Source: a virus
DNA length: 38,630 nt
Direction: 5' to 3' (one strand)
Virus record (IMG/VR): IMGVR_UViG_3300008450_000135
Coordinates: 1 to 38,630 of that record
Numbering within the stretch: position 1 is the first letter of the stretch; each line of letters begins with the position of its first letter. Of the stretch, positions 8,384 to 14,332 are shown one piece after another. The notes under the pieces are model-generated. The model was not told the DNA's origin, did no database searches, and saw only the letters and a program-made list of their open reading frames with translations. The position numbers and the translations under genes are program-made.

Positions 8384-8418
8384 ATTGGCATTCCGCTAAA
8401 CGAAGGGTGCTTGCCAAT
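8384..8418 (+). promoter_or_regulatory. 7-bp inverted repeat covering the next start codon
   Basis: ATTGGCA at 8384-8390 pairs perfectly with TGCCAAT at 8412-8418. The right arm runs into the ATG at 8417, and the loop holds CGAAGGG, the likely ribosome site. The dyad could be an operator or an RNA hairpin that controls translation of the 8417 gene. Confidence 0.5.
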
Positions 8419-8611
8419 GGGGCTAAAGTTTGACAGAATAGACCTGTGGACAATAAGGGCATTCCTAACAAGGGTTGTACCAAGGGGTCCGCAAGAAGAA
8501 GATGAACTCATCGGTCTTGTTGAAAAGATTGATTGTCACTTAGAGGGGGACACCCATGTCAATACTGGACAAACTCAACCAGGGTCCGAAGCCACCGGCT
8601 CGGCTCTGTAA
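8417..8611 (+). CDS. hypothetical protein, 64 aa
   Basis: The product begins MGLKFDRIDLWTIRAFLTRV and contains a charged helix (QEEDELIGLVEKIDCHLEGD). ATG 8417 is preferred over the in-frame TTG at 8411 because AAGGG sits 10-14 nt upstream. Its C-terminal third overlaps the next gene by 56 nt in a different frame, which is long for this genome and weakens the call. The central region with helix-like charge spacing looks like real coding sequence. No function is recognisable. Confidence 0.45.
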   Translation: MGLKFDRIDLWTIRAFLTRVVPRGPQEEDELIGLVEKIDCHLEGDTHVNTGQTQPGSEATGSAL

Positions 8612-8807
8612 ATATGTTGTCGTTAGGGCAACTATTGATAAAGCATTAGCTGAAAAAATTGATGAAATCCTTGGCAAAATTGCTGATGGAACTGGGGAGT
8701 ACAACTCTAATTGGCTTTCCAGAACTCTTCGTGATGAGAGCATCTTCTTAAACCACCAAACGCTTCTGCGTCATGCACGTAAGGAGTGCTGCTGTTATGC
8801 CAATTAA
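8556..8807 (+). CDS. hypothetical protein, 83 aa
   Basis: GAGGGGG lies about 7 nt before the ATG. The protein starts MSILDKLNQGPKPPARLCKY and continues with an amphipathic segment (AEKIDEILGKIADGTGEYNS) and NWLSRTLRDESIFLNHQT. This resembles small helical DNA-binding or regulatory proteins whose N-terminal helix pair is followed by a basic segment, but no family can be assigned. The end overlaps the metallophosphoesterase start by 11 nt, indicating coupled translation. Confidence 0.6.
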   Translation: MSILDKLNQGPKPPARLCKYVVVRATIDKALAEKIDEILGKIADGTGEYNSNWLSRTLRDESIFLNHQTLLRHARKECCCYAN

Positions 8808-9870
8808 TGATTCACCTGAAGTTGTAGAACTTCGAAAGTCATACGAAAAACTTTCCATTGAAATCAACAAGGTTCGTCGCCAACGAGATTCGGCCACTAA
8901 TCAAATTGTTTCGCTGGAATCGCAAGTTGACAAACTTGAACGCGCTTTAAGTGTTGTTGATGCTGTTGAAGGTTCAGCTATTGACCCGCCTAAATGGCTA
9001 ACAAAAACAAGCAAAGCCAAGAACAACGCAACTGTTGTTGCGATGCTTTCGGACACGCACTTTGACGAGGTTGTTTTGCCTGGTGAGATGGACGGATTGA
9101 ATTCGTACAACCGCAAGATTGCAACACAGCGTCTTGAACTGTTCACACAGAATGTGATTCATCTTTCACAGAACTATCTGTCAGGTGTTACCTATGACGG
9201 AATGGTTTTAATGCTTGGTGGAGACATCTTCTCCGGTGACATTCACGAAGAACTTGCCGAAACAAACGAAGACACAATGCTCGGATCGTTGCTGTTTTGG
9301 TCTGAACAAATCGCAGCATCTATCGAACTGTTTGCATCAACATTCAAGAATGTTCATGTGATTGCAGTTCCCGGTAACCACGGTCGTATGACTCGTAAGC
9401 CCCGGGCGAAGCTTCGTGCCAAAACAAACTTCGACTGGTTGCTGGCCAAGATGGTTGAACGCCATTTCGCTAACACCAAGAACGTGACATTCAATGTGCC
9501 AGACTCAGCTGACGCTGTTGTGGACATCTATGGCTACCGCCATCTGTTGACCCACGGTGATCAAGCCAAGGGTGGTGGTGGCATCGGTGGTATTTGGCCA
9601 ACTGTGATGCGTTTGCGCGCCCGCAAACTTCAACGCTATGCCGATACTGGCAGGCCGTTTAAGACCATTTGGATGGGGCATTGGCATCAGTACATCTCAA
9701 CCCCTGAACTGGTCGTCAACGGCTCAATGAAGGGCTATGACGAGTACGCCATGATGAACTCATTCCAGTTTCAAGTACCCCAGCAGGCTTTGGCGATTGT
9801 GACCCCACAGCACAACATCACTTGGCAATGCCCCGTGTTCTGTATGGACAGGGTCAAAGAGAAGTGGTGA
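8797..9870 (+). CDS. calcineurin-like metallophosphoesterase
   Basis: The start at 8797 (MPINDSPEVVEL) is chosen because AAGGAG lies 10 nt upstream; an ATG at 8773 has no such site. The 357-residue protein has an N-terminal coiled coil (residues about 8-50). The full metallophosphoesterase set follows: LSDTHFD, LGGDIFSGD, VPGNHGR, THGDQ and MGHWHQY. All metal-binding Asp, Asn and His residues are present. Phage members may act as nucleases or phosphodiesterases related to SbcD/Mre11; substrate cannot be read from sequence. Upstream of the recombination operon, a DNA-processing role is plausible. Confidence 0.88.
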   Translation: MPINDSPEVVELRKSYEKLSIEINKVRRQRDSATNQIVSLESQVDKLERALSVVDAVEGSAIDPPKWLTKTSKAKNNATVVAMLSDTHFDEVVLPGEMDGLNSYNRKIATQRLELFTQNVIHLSQNYLSGVTYDGMVLMLGGDIFSGDIHEELAETNEDTMLGSLLFWSEQIAASIELFASTFKNVHVIAVPGNHGRMTRKPRAKLRAKTNFDWLLAKMVERHFANTKNVTFNVPDSADAVVDIYGYRHLLTHGDQAKGGGGIGGIWPTVMRLRARKLQRYADTGRPFKTIWMGHWHQYISTPELVVNGSMKGYDEYAMMNSFQFQVPQQALAIVTPQHNITWQCPVFCMDRVKEKW

Positions 9871-9882
9871 TACGGTGGACTC

Positions 9883-10017
9883 ATGCGAGAGCGTATCCTT
9901 AACTGCGAATTCTGTGACATCGAATGGCCCTCCTCCACCGGCCGTAACTGCCCTGAATGTGGTCGTAGGGGAGTGGAAGAAGATGAACCAACCCGAACCC
10001 GATTCCCCGCCGACTAG
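9883..10017 (+). CDS. small zinc-ribbon-like protein, 44 aa
   Basis: The ATG lies 13 nt after the phosphoesterase stop. The product begins MRERILNCEFCDIEWPSSTG and has two CxxC pairs (CEFC and CPEC) spaced 12 residues apart, the arrangement of a zinc ribbon, followed by RRGVEEDEPTRTRFPAD. It overlaps the next gene by 35 nt in another frame. Conserved cysteines spaced this way are unlikely by chance, so I favour it as real. It may bind nucleic acid or a protein partner. It is one of several Cys-rich mini-proteins in this early region. Confidence 0.6.
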   Translation: MRERILNCEFCDIEWPSSTGRNCPECGRRGVEEDEPTRTRFPAD

Positions 10018-10258
10018 CTACCCCATTGTCCGAATCGTGTGGGCTGATGCCCATTGTGGTGATTCAGGCTGGCTGGAGCTGGACAACGTTGAAGACGATG
10101 GAGAGATGCTGATCACAACTGTCGGGTTCCTGATACCTCCAGGTGAAGGTGGCAAAGAAGGCCACATCACCCTGTATCAGACCTACACAGATGGTGAAGG
10201 TATCCACCCATTTTTCATCCCAATCGGGATGGTTCGAGAAACCAAATTATTGACTTGA
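9983..10258 (+). CDS. hypothetical protein, 91 aa
   Basis: ATG 9983 follows AGGGGAG by about nine bases. An upstream GTG at 9875 would overlap the zinc-ribbon gene entirely and gives a low-complexity N-terminus, so it is rejected. The product starts MNQPEPDSPPTSYPIVRIVW and looks like a small beta-barrel: WADAHCGDSGWLELDNVEDD and LITTVGFLIPP. It ends FFIPIGMVRETKLLT. It is compact and soluble, resembling small phage proteins of unknown function. Its stop lies within the promoter motif of the recombination operon. Confidence 0.6.
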   Translation: MNQPEPDSPPTSYPIVRIVWADAHCGDSGWLELDNVEDDGEMLITTVGFLIPPGEGGKEGHITLYQTYTDGEGIHPFFIPIGMVRETKLLT

Positions 10259-10306
10259 CACACCCCGTGGTTACGGTTACCGTAGTCACTTGAAAGGAAG
10301 GGACCC
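10250..10306 (+). promoter_or_regulatory. early promoter of the recombination operon
   Basis: TTGACTTGACAC starts at 10250. TTGACA at 10255-10260, then 17 nt, then TACCGT at 10278-10283 can be read as -35/-10 boxes. A perfect dyad TACGG-TTA-CCGTA occupies 10272-10284. GGAAGGGACCC then leads directly into the ATG at 10307. The same TTGACTTGACAC plus GGAAGGGACyC arrangement precedes the genes at 16637 and 18099. Confidence 0.55.
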
Positions 10307-11245
10307 ATGAGAACTTGGACTCAAATTGAAAAACAAACACACGGTTCACAAGAATGGTTGAATCAACGATTCGCTAATGAAACCGGGGATAAGCAGGTGT
10401 CAGCTTCGGTTGCTGCTGCTATCTACGACAAGCACCCATTCACTTCGGCCGCAGCTTATGCTGCGGAGCTTCTGCGGGACACACCCCCAGTCCCGCAGGA
10501 GCAGAACGAAGCGATGGAGCGCGGTAACCGCCTAGAGCAAACATTGCTTGACTGGACAAACGACAAAGTCAACGGATCATTCACCACTCCTGAAGTGATG
10601 TATGTCTTCTCTGATGGAAATGCTCGCATGATTGCAACCCTCGATGGTTTTGATGGTGAGCGCATCTTGGAAATCAAGACAACAACGCGTGACTGGACAG
10701 GCGAGTTGCCTGAGTACTGGCGTGTACAAGGCATCCACCAAGCTGTGTGTGCGAACGTGCATGAAGTGTTGTGGGCTGTGTTTGACCGCTCACAGACATT
10801 GAACCTGCACAGCCAGTTCGTATCGTCCGATGAAAAAGAAGCTCACATCAATGCTGTTAGCCAATGGCTTTCATACATTGATATGGGTATGACCCCGGAA
10901 GGTGTCGCTTGGACTTACGAAACAATCTCAAGCCGTCACCAGCAAGACGATGGTGGCCTCGTTGAACTCGGACCTAAAGGTTCTGATCTTGTAGCGCAAC
11001 TCAAGCACATCAAGTCAGAGTTGAAGTCTTACGAAGCTATGGAAGATGCCTGCAAGGCTGAACTGTGCGAACTCATTGGTGACGCTGCAACTGCTGTTGT
11101 CGCCGGCGAAGTCGTAGCAACGTGGAAAACAACAAGTCGTTCAAGCCTTGATACTAAGGCATTGAAAGAAGCGCATCCAGATTTGGTTGCGTCCTACACA
11201 CGGGAAGTTCCTGTGCGTACATTAAGGCTGAAGGGAGCCAACTGA
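10307..11245 (+). CDS. YqaJ-type recombination exonuclease
   Basis: A 312-residue protein with features of the YqaJ/lambda-exonuclease branch of PD-(D/E)XK nucleases: QEWLNQRFANETGDKQVSAS near the N-terminus, an AMERGNRLEQTLLDW segment, TLDGFDGERILEIKTTT with the catalytic D and ExK, and EYWRVQGIHQAV after it. It would resect double-stranded DNA ends to give single strands. The C-terminal 90 residues are helical with a conserved-looking VVATWKTTSRSSLDT segment. It overlaps the annealing-protein start by one base, making a lambda-Red-like two-gene pair. The start follows a GGAAGGGA ribosome site. Confidence 0.85.
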   Translation: MRTWTQIEKQTHGSQEWLNQRFANETGDKQVSASVAAAIYDKHPFTSAAAYAAELLRDTPPVPQEQNEAMERGNRLEQTLLDWTNDKVNGSFTTPEVMYVFSDGNARMIATLDGFDGERILEIKTTTRDWTGELPEYWRVQGIHQAVCANVHEVLWAVFDRSQTLNLHSQFVSSDEKEAHINAVSQWLSYIDMGMTPEGVAWTYETISSRHQQDDGGLVELGPKGSDLVAQLKHIKSELKSYEAMEDACKAELCELIGDAATAVVAGEVVATWKTTSRSSLDTKALKEAHPDLVASYTREVPVRTLRLKGAN

Positions 11246-11880
11246 TGGAAACATCAAAGAACGTGCCATTGCACGAAGTATTAACCAAGTACGGAGTACC
11301 CGACCCAAAGATTGTCGGCAAACTTCCTAAGGGTGGCGCACAGCTTGACTTCGTTGGTCATGCCGATGTCACCAAGATGCTCATTGAGATTGACCCGATG
11401 TGGACATGGGAGCCTGTCGCATTCGATGCCGATGGCCTTCCTGCCTACCGCGTTGAAAACGGAATGGCACATATGTCCGGCTGGCTCGTCATCAATGGTG
11501 TACGCCGTCTTGGTATCGGATCAGTAATGCATAACAAGCCTGATCTTCTTAAGGAACTTGCATCTGATTTCATCAGGAACGCTGCGATGCGTTTCGGAAT
11601 TTGTCTCAGCCTTTGGACCCGCCAGGAGTGGGAAGACATCCCAAGCAAGAATGCACCGGTACAACCAAAGGTTGCACCAGTAACTGCTGACACCCCGTTG
11701 CAGAAGACACAAATCAATCAGTTCGTGAAGGCTTGTGAGAAGGCCAACATCCACGCTGAAGATGTAGCTACCAGAGCAAATGTTTCACTTGCAAAAGCCA
11801 CACATGGTGATCTCGAGAAGTTGCGCGCAACCTACAAAGAGATGATTGCCGAAGCAGCTAACAAGCCGAAGGAGGACTGA
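11245..11880 (+). CDS. single-strand annealing protein, Rad52-like
   Basis: A 211-residue protein. The N-terminal core reads GHADVTKMLIEIDPMWTWEP, then GWLVINGVRRLGIGS and LASDFIRNAAMRFGICLSLW, the pattern of the Rad52/Rad22-type annealing proteins of phages (motif recognition by eye). It pairs single strands produced by the adjacent exonuclease. After about residue 140 there is a Pro/Val linker (NAPVQPKVAPVTADTP) and a helical C-terminal domain that may contact SSB or the exonuclease. It overlaps both neighbours by one base, so the whole operon is probably translationally coupled. Confidence 0.75.
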   Translation: METSKNVPLHEVLTKYGVPDPKIVGKLPKGGAQLDFVGHADVTKMLIEIDPMWTWEPVAFDADGLPAYRVENGMAHMSGWLVINGVRRLGIGSVMHNKPDLLKELASDFIRNAAMRFGICLSLWTRQEWEDIPSKNAPVQPKVAPVTADTPLQKTQINQFVKACEKANIHAEDVATRANVSLAKATHGDLEKLRATYKEMIAEAANKPKED

Positions 11881-12065
11881 TGTTTGTAATTACCTACTTA
11901 GCAAGCATTGTCTTTATCGGCGCACTCGGTCTATGGGTTTACACTTTGTGTGAACAACGCGTCCAGGATGTGCAAACAATTTCACGCCTTCGTCGCAAGG
12001 TTCGTGATTTGGAAAACAAGGTTGAAGACCTTGAAAGCCAAAACGCAATGTTGCGGGTGTTCTGA
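11880..12065 (+). CDS. small membrane protein with coiled coil, 61 aa
   Basis: One N-terminal hydrophobic helix (FVITYLASIVFIGALGLWVY) is followed by a heptad-patterned tail (RVQDVQTISRLRRKVRDLEN, KVEDLESQNAMLRVF). TGATG overlap with the annealing gene supports the start. The product should be membrane-anchored with a cytoplasmic coiled coil. This is unusual inside a recombination operon; a role in tethering or in superinfection control is only a guess. Confidence 0.6.
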   Translation: MFVITYLASIVFIGALGLWVYTLCEQRVQDVQTISRLRRKVRDLENKVEDLESQNAMLRVF

Positions 12066-12385
12066 TGCTGCACAATCGAAGCACATACCTGAAGCACAAG
12101 TGTCGTTGCGACATCTGTACCCAAGATGCAAAGAAGTATCGCCGTGAGTACAAGCTCAGCAAGGGTGGCGATATGGCTGTACGTCTTGATGCAACACCAT
12201 TGATTACCCGGATGGTTGCCGATGGCACTATTCGTCACATTGATCATCAGACATGGAAGAAGTGGTTGAACCGTGGCCTTGACCCATACACCGCTGATAA
12301 GTGGTGCATCAAGTTTGGTTACCACCCAGCAACCATCTTTGGCAATGCCTTCTACGAGGGCTGTACTGGAGACATCAATTTCTAA
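12065..12385 (+). CDS. putative DNA-binding protein with Cys motif
   Basis: A 106-residue basic protein, TGATG-coupled upstream. The N-terminus HNRSTYLKHKCRCDICTQDA carries a C-x-C-x-x-C cluster followed by a basic helix (KKYRREYKLSKGG). This head motif recurs in small actinobacterial and phage proteins. The C-terminal half (LITRMVADGTIRHIDHQTWK, then KWLNRGLDPYTADKWCIKFG) looks like a helix-turn-helix of the kind that reads a two-position DNA site. A small transcription factor is the best guess. Confidence 0.55.
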   Translation: MLHNRSTYLKHKCRCDICTQDAKKYRREYKLSKGGDMAVRLDATPLITRMVADGTIRHIDHQTWKKWLNRGLDPYTADKWCIKFGYHPATIFGNAFYEGCTGDINF

Positions 12386-12720
12386 TGAGTAAAGCGAAAC
12401 AGAAAGGGACGGCCGCAGAAACTGCTGTGGTGCGTTTCCTTCAAGAAAACGGTTTCATATACGCCGAAAGACGCGCCCTTCACGGGACTGTAGACAAGGG
12501 AGACATCACAGGATGTGGTCCTATTGTCTTCGAAGTGAAGGATCACGCAAAGCTCACTTTGTCTGAATGGGTAAAGGAGCTTGAGGTTGAGATTGCTAAC
12601 GCTAAAGCTTCCACCGGATCGGTTGTTGCGAAGCGACGTGGCAAAGGTGATGCGGGAGAGTGGTATGCCATCCTCCCGTTTGCGCGCCTAGTTGCATTGC
12701 TGAAAGAAGCTGGCTACTGA
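12385..12720 (+). CDS. PD-(D/E)XK Holliday-junction-resolvase-like endonuclease
   Basis: The start at 12385 (MSKAKQKGTAAETAVVRFL) is supported by TAATG overlap; a longer frame to 12301 would lie inside the previous gene. The 111-residue protein shows the archaeal Hjc-like or phage resolvase pattern: KGTAAETAVVRFLQENGF, RALHGTVDKGDITG, and IVFEVKDHAK with the D...ExK catalytic core. It would cleave branched DNA produced by recombination, consistent with exonuclease and annealing genes upstream and no other obvious resolvase. The end is TGATG-coupled. Confidence 0.75.
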   Translation: MSKAKQKGTAAETAVVRFLQENGFIYAERRALHGTVDKGDITGCGPIVFEVKDHAKLTLSEWVKELEVEIANAKASTGSVVAKRRGKGDAGEWYAILPFARLVALLKEAGY

Positions 12721-12863
12721 TGGACGATAACGAATGCCCTGGTGGCCACACCAATCCACGCAGCCGATGTGGATGCAACAGCAGATCAGAACAACCATGT
12801 TCATTCTGTGATTGGTGGGAATACCACCAGCATTGTGAACCACTAAAAGATGAAGAGGAATAA
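12720..12863 (+). CDS. Cys-rich mini-protein, 47 aa
   Basis: The ATG overlaps the resolvase stop (TGATG). The product begins MDDNECPGGHTNPRSRCGCN and continues SRSEQPCSFCDWWEYHQHCE. It has six cysteines and two histidines, including CSFC, suggesting a zinc-binding fold. Acidic residues end it (PLKDEEE). It is too small to assign a family. The tight overlap at both ends favours it being real. Confidence 0.6.
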   Translation: MDDNECPGGHTNPRSRCGCNSRSEQPCSFCDWWEYHQHCEPLKDEEE

Positions 12864-13084
12864 TGGCCAAGTACGAAGACCAGCTTGATGAAATGGAAGA
12901 GAAGGTGAAACTTCTCCAATTCAAATTGAAGCAAGCGAAAGAAGAAGCTGAAGAGTGGCGCAAAATTTCTAGTGCCTTGGCACACGCTCTTGCGCTGCTC
13001 GATGCAAAAAAGCCACAGCCAACCTGGATGAAACAGTATTACGCCCAATGGGAAAACAAACAAAAGGATTGGTTCAATGTCTGA
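12863..13084 (+). CDS. coiled-coil protein, 73 aa
   Basis: TAATG overlap at the start. The first 45 residues are charged and heptad-like (KYEDQLDEMEEKVKLLQFKL, KQAKEEAEEWRKISS), predicting a coiled coil. The C-terminus has aromatic residues (PTWMKQYYAQWENKQKDWFN). No enzymatic motif. Its stop overlaps the next gene by 8 nt. Confidence 0.6.
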   Translation: MAKYEDQLDEMEEKVKLLQFKLKQAKEEAEEWRKISSALAHALALLDAKKPQPTWMKQYYAQWENKQKDWFNV

Positions 13085-13265
13085 GCATCCGGTATGCGAA
13101 ACCTGTGACCACTACAACGGTGACAACATTGATGGCCAATGCCGGCGATACCCACCAAGCGTGAAACAAACATCACCCGCGTACTGGTCATTCCCAATCG
13201 TGCCTTGCTACTACTTCTGTGGCGAGTGGAAACCCTTACAAATCAAGGCTTCCAGCCCAAATTGA
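13077..13265 (+). CDS. Cys-rich protein, 62 aa, zinc-site type
   Basis: The product begins MSEHPVCETCDHYNGDNIDG, with CETC, then QCRRYPPSV and FCGEWKPL. The C-x-x-C...C-R-x-x-P...C-G-E-W order is a recurring small phage and bacterial family that probably holds a metal. It overlaps the coiled-coil gene by 8 nt. The gene ends immediately before a dyad at 13264-13286, which suggests the transcript is controlled again there. Confidence 0.65.
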   Translation: MSEHPVCETCDHYNGDNIDGQCRRYPPSVKQTSPAYWSFPIVPCYYFCGEWKPLQIKASSPN

Positions 13266-13340
13266 TAGGTTTAATACTTCCCTATCGAGAGGAGCCACCA
13301 TAAGACGAAACGCCATGTCCGTCAATTAAAAGGAGGGGTG
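13264..13340 (+). promoter_or_regulatory. leader with dyad before the secreted transglycosylase gene
   Basis: GATAGG at 13264-13269 and CCTATC at 13281-13286 form a perfect 6-bp inverted repeat. The spacer contains TTTAATACT, a possible -10 element (TAATAC, 13272-13277). An AGGAGG-type ribosome site (AAAAGGAGGGG) lies just before the ATG at 13341. The 54 nt between dyad and ribosome site hold no gene that I can support. Confidence 0.4.
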
Positions 13341-13757
13341 ATGAAACGTATCACCACAACAATTTTTCTGTCCATATCCATTTCTATCGGCCTCACAGCC
13401 ACCCCACTATCGGCTCTCAGTAGCCCGGCAAAGCCGCCAGTACAGGGATCATGCCCTCAGTACGAAGAGCTATTCAAGAAGTACAAACTTCCTGTCAAGG
13501 CCTTCAGCAGAATCTCGTATCGAGAGTCGCGCTGCAACCCCAAAAGCATCTCAGCAGTCCGGAAATCAACTGGTCGCCCAGATGTGGGTTTGGTCCAAGT
13601 GCAGGCTTCCTGGGCTACAGTCACAAAACAAATTTGCAAAGTGACATACAGCCAAGTTGTTAAAGCGTTAACCAATGTCCATTGCAATTTGAAAGTTGCT
13701 TCATACCTGTACCAAAATGGTGGACTAGGTCATTGGAAAGCAACTAGCGGAAGCTGA
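13341..13757 (+). CDS. secreted lytic-transglycosylase-like protein
   Basis: The start at 13341 is taken because of AGGAGGGG just upstream; a GTG at 13338 is also in frame. Residues 1-25 form a signal peptide (KRITTTIFLSISISIGLTAT, then PLSA). The mature protein has an SLT-type signature: FSRISYRESRCNPKSISAV with catalytic-like Glu, and VGLVQVQASWATVT as the G-L-x-Q-x motif. The end (VASYLYQNGGLGHWKATSGS) matches the last helix of such enzymes. It would act outside the membrane on glycan strands. It sits in the recombination operon, not with the lysis genes, so a role in DNA entry, release or cell-wall remodelling should be considered. Confidence 0.7.
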   Translation: MKRITTTIFLSISISIGLTATPLSALSSPAKPPVQGSCPQYEELFKKYKLPVKAFSRISYRESRCNPKSISAVRKSTGRPDVGLVQVQASWATVTKQICKVTYSQVVKALTNVHCNLKVASYLYQNGGLGHWKATSGS

Positions 13758-13796
13758 TGTTCTCGGGAATCTGAAACAAGGGAGTATCCTTAACAT

Positions 13797-13952
13797 ATGG
13801 ACGGCCGTAACTCACGTCGTAAAGACTGGCATTGCCCCAAGTGCAAAGTCAGAATCACAACATTCGTAAAGGTGACATCACCTCCTACGCATCGCTGCCC
13901 CAAAGCAGCTAACCAACCAAAACAACTTCAAGAGAAGGAACCAACAGAATGA
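13797..13952 (+). CDS. Cys-containing mini-protein, 51 aa
   Basis: GGGAG precedes the ATG. The product begins MDGRNSRRKDWHCPKCKVRI, then TTFVKVTSPPTHRCPKAAN. A CPKC knuckle and a later Cys and His could bind one zinc ion. The stop overlaps the SSB start (ATGA). Its size and position next to SSB suggest a small nucleic-acid-binding protein, but no family is recognised. Confidence 0.6.
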   Translation: MDGRNSRRKDWHCPKCKVRITTFVKVTSPPTHRCPKAANQPKQLQEKEPTE

Positions 13953-14332
13953 ACCATGTATACATCGTCGGTCGTATCGGGCGTGATCCCGAACTGCGAT
14001 TCGCAACATCAGGTAACGCAGTAGCAAACTTCAGCGTCGCTGTAACCCGCAAGCCAAACGGCCAAGAAGAAACCACATGGTTTGACTGTGTCGCATTCGG
14101 TGAGCAGGCAGAGAACTACTGTGCTGACTTTGTCAAGGGCAGTCGCGTCATCGTTACTGGCCGTATTGAAATCAAGGAATACACCGGCAAAGACGGTGTT
14201 GACAAGAAGAAGACACAGATTGTTGTTGACGAAGCTGGCTTGTCTTCACGCTGGAAGAAGAGCAACGCAAGCAACCCAGAAGATGTTGCAACACTCAAGA
14301 ATGCATTCCCTGAAATTGAGGAACCATTCTGA
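13949..14332 (+). CDS. ssb: single-stranded DNA-binding protein
   Basis: A 127-residue SSB with the OB-fold start NHVYIVGRIGRDPELRFATS, GNAVANFSVAVTRKPNGQEE, TTWFDCVAFGEQAENY and KGSRVIVTGRIEIKEYTG. The tail is shorter than in host SSBs but keeps an acidic end, EIEEPF, the usual docking tip for partner proteins. It protects single strands made by the exonuclease and supports annealing. ATGA overlap upstream and a one-base overlap downstream with the methyltransferase place it mid-operon. Confidence 0.95.
   Translation: MNHVYIVGRIGRDPELRFATSGNAVANFSVAVTRKPNGQEETTWFDCVAFGEQAENYCADFVKGSRVIVTGRIEIKEYTGKDGVDKKKTQIVVDEAGLSSRWKKSNASNPEDVATLKNAFPEIEEPF

Noticed and set aside
9875-9982. GTG-started extension of the 9983 gene
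   Set aside because: The extra 36 codons overlap a zinc-ribbon frame and give a low-complexity N-terminus; a good ribosome site precedes ATG 9983.
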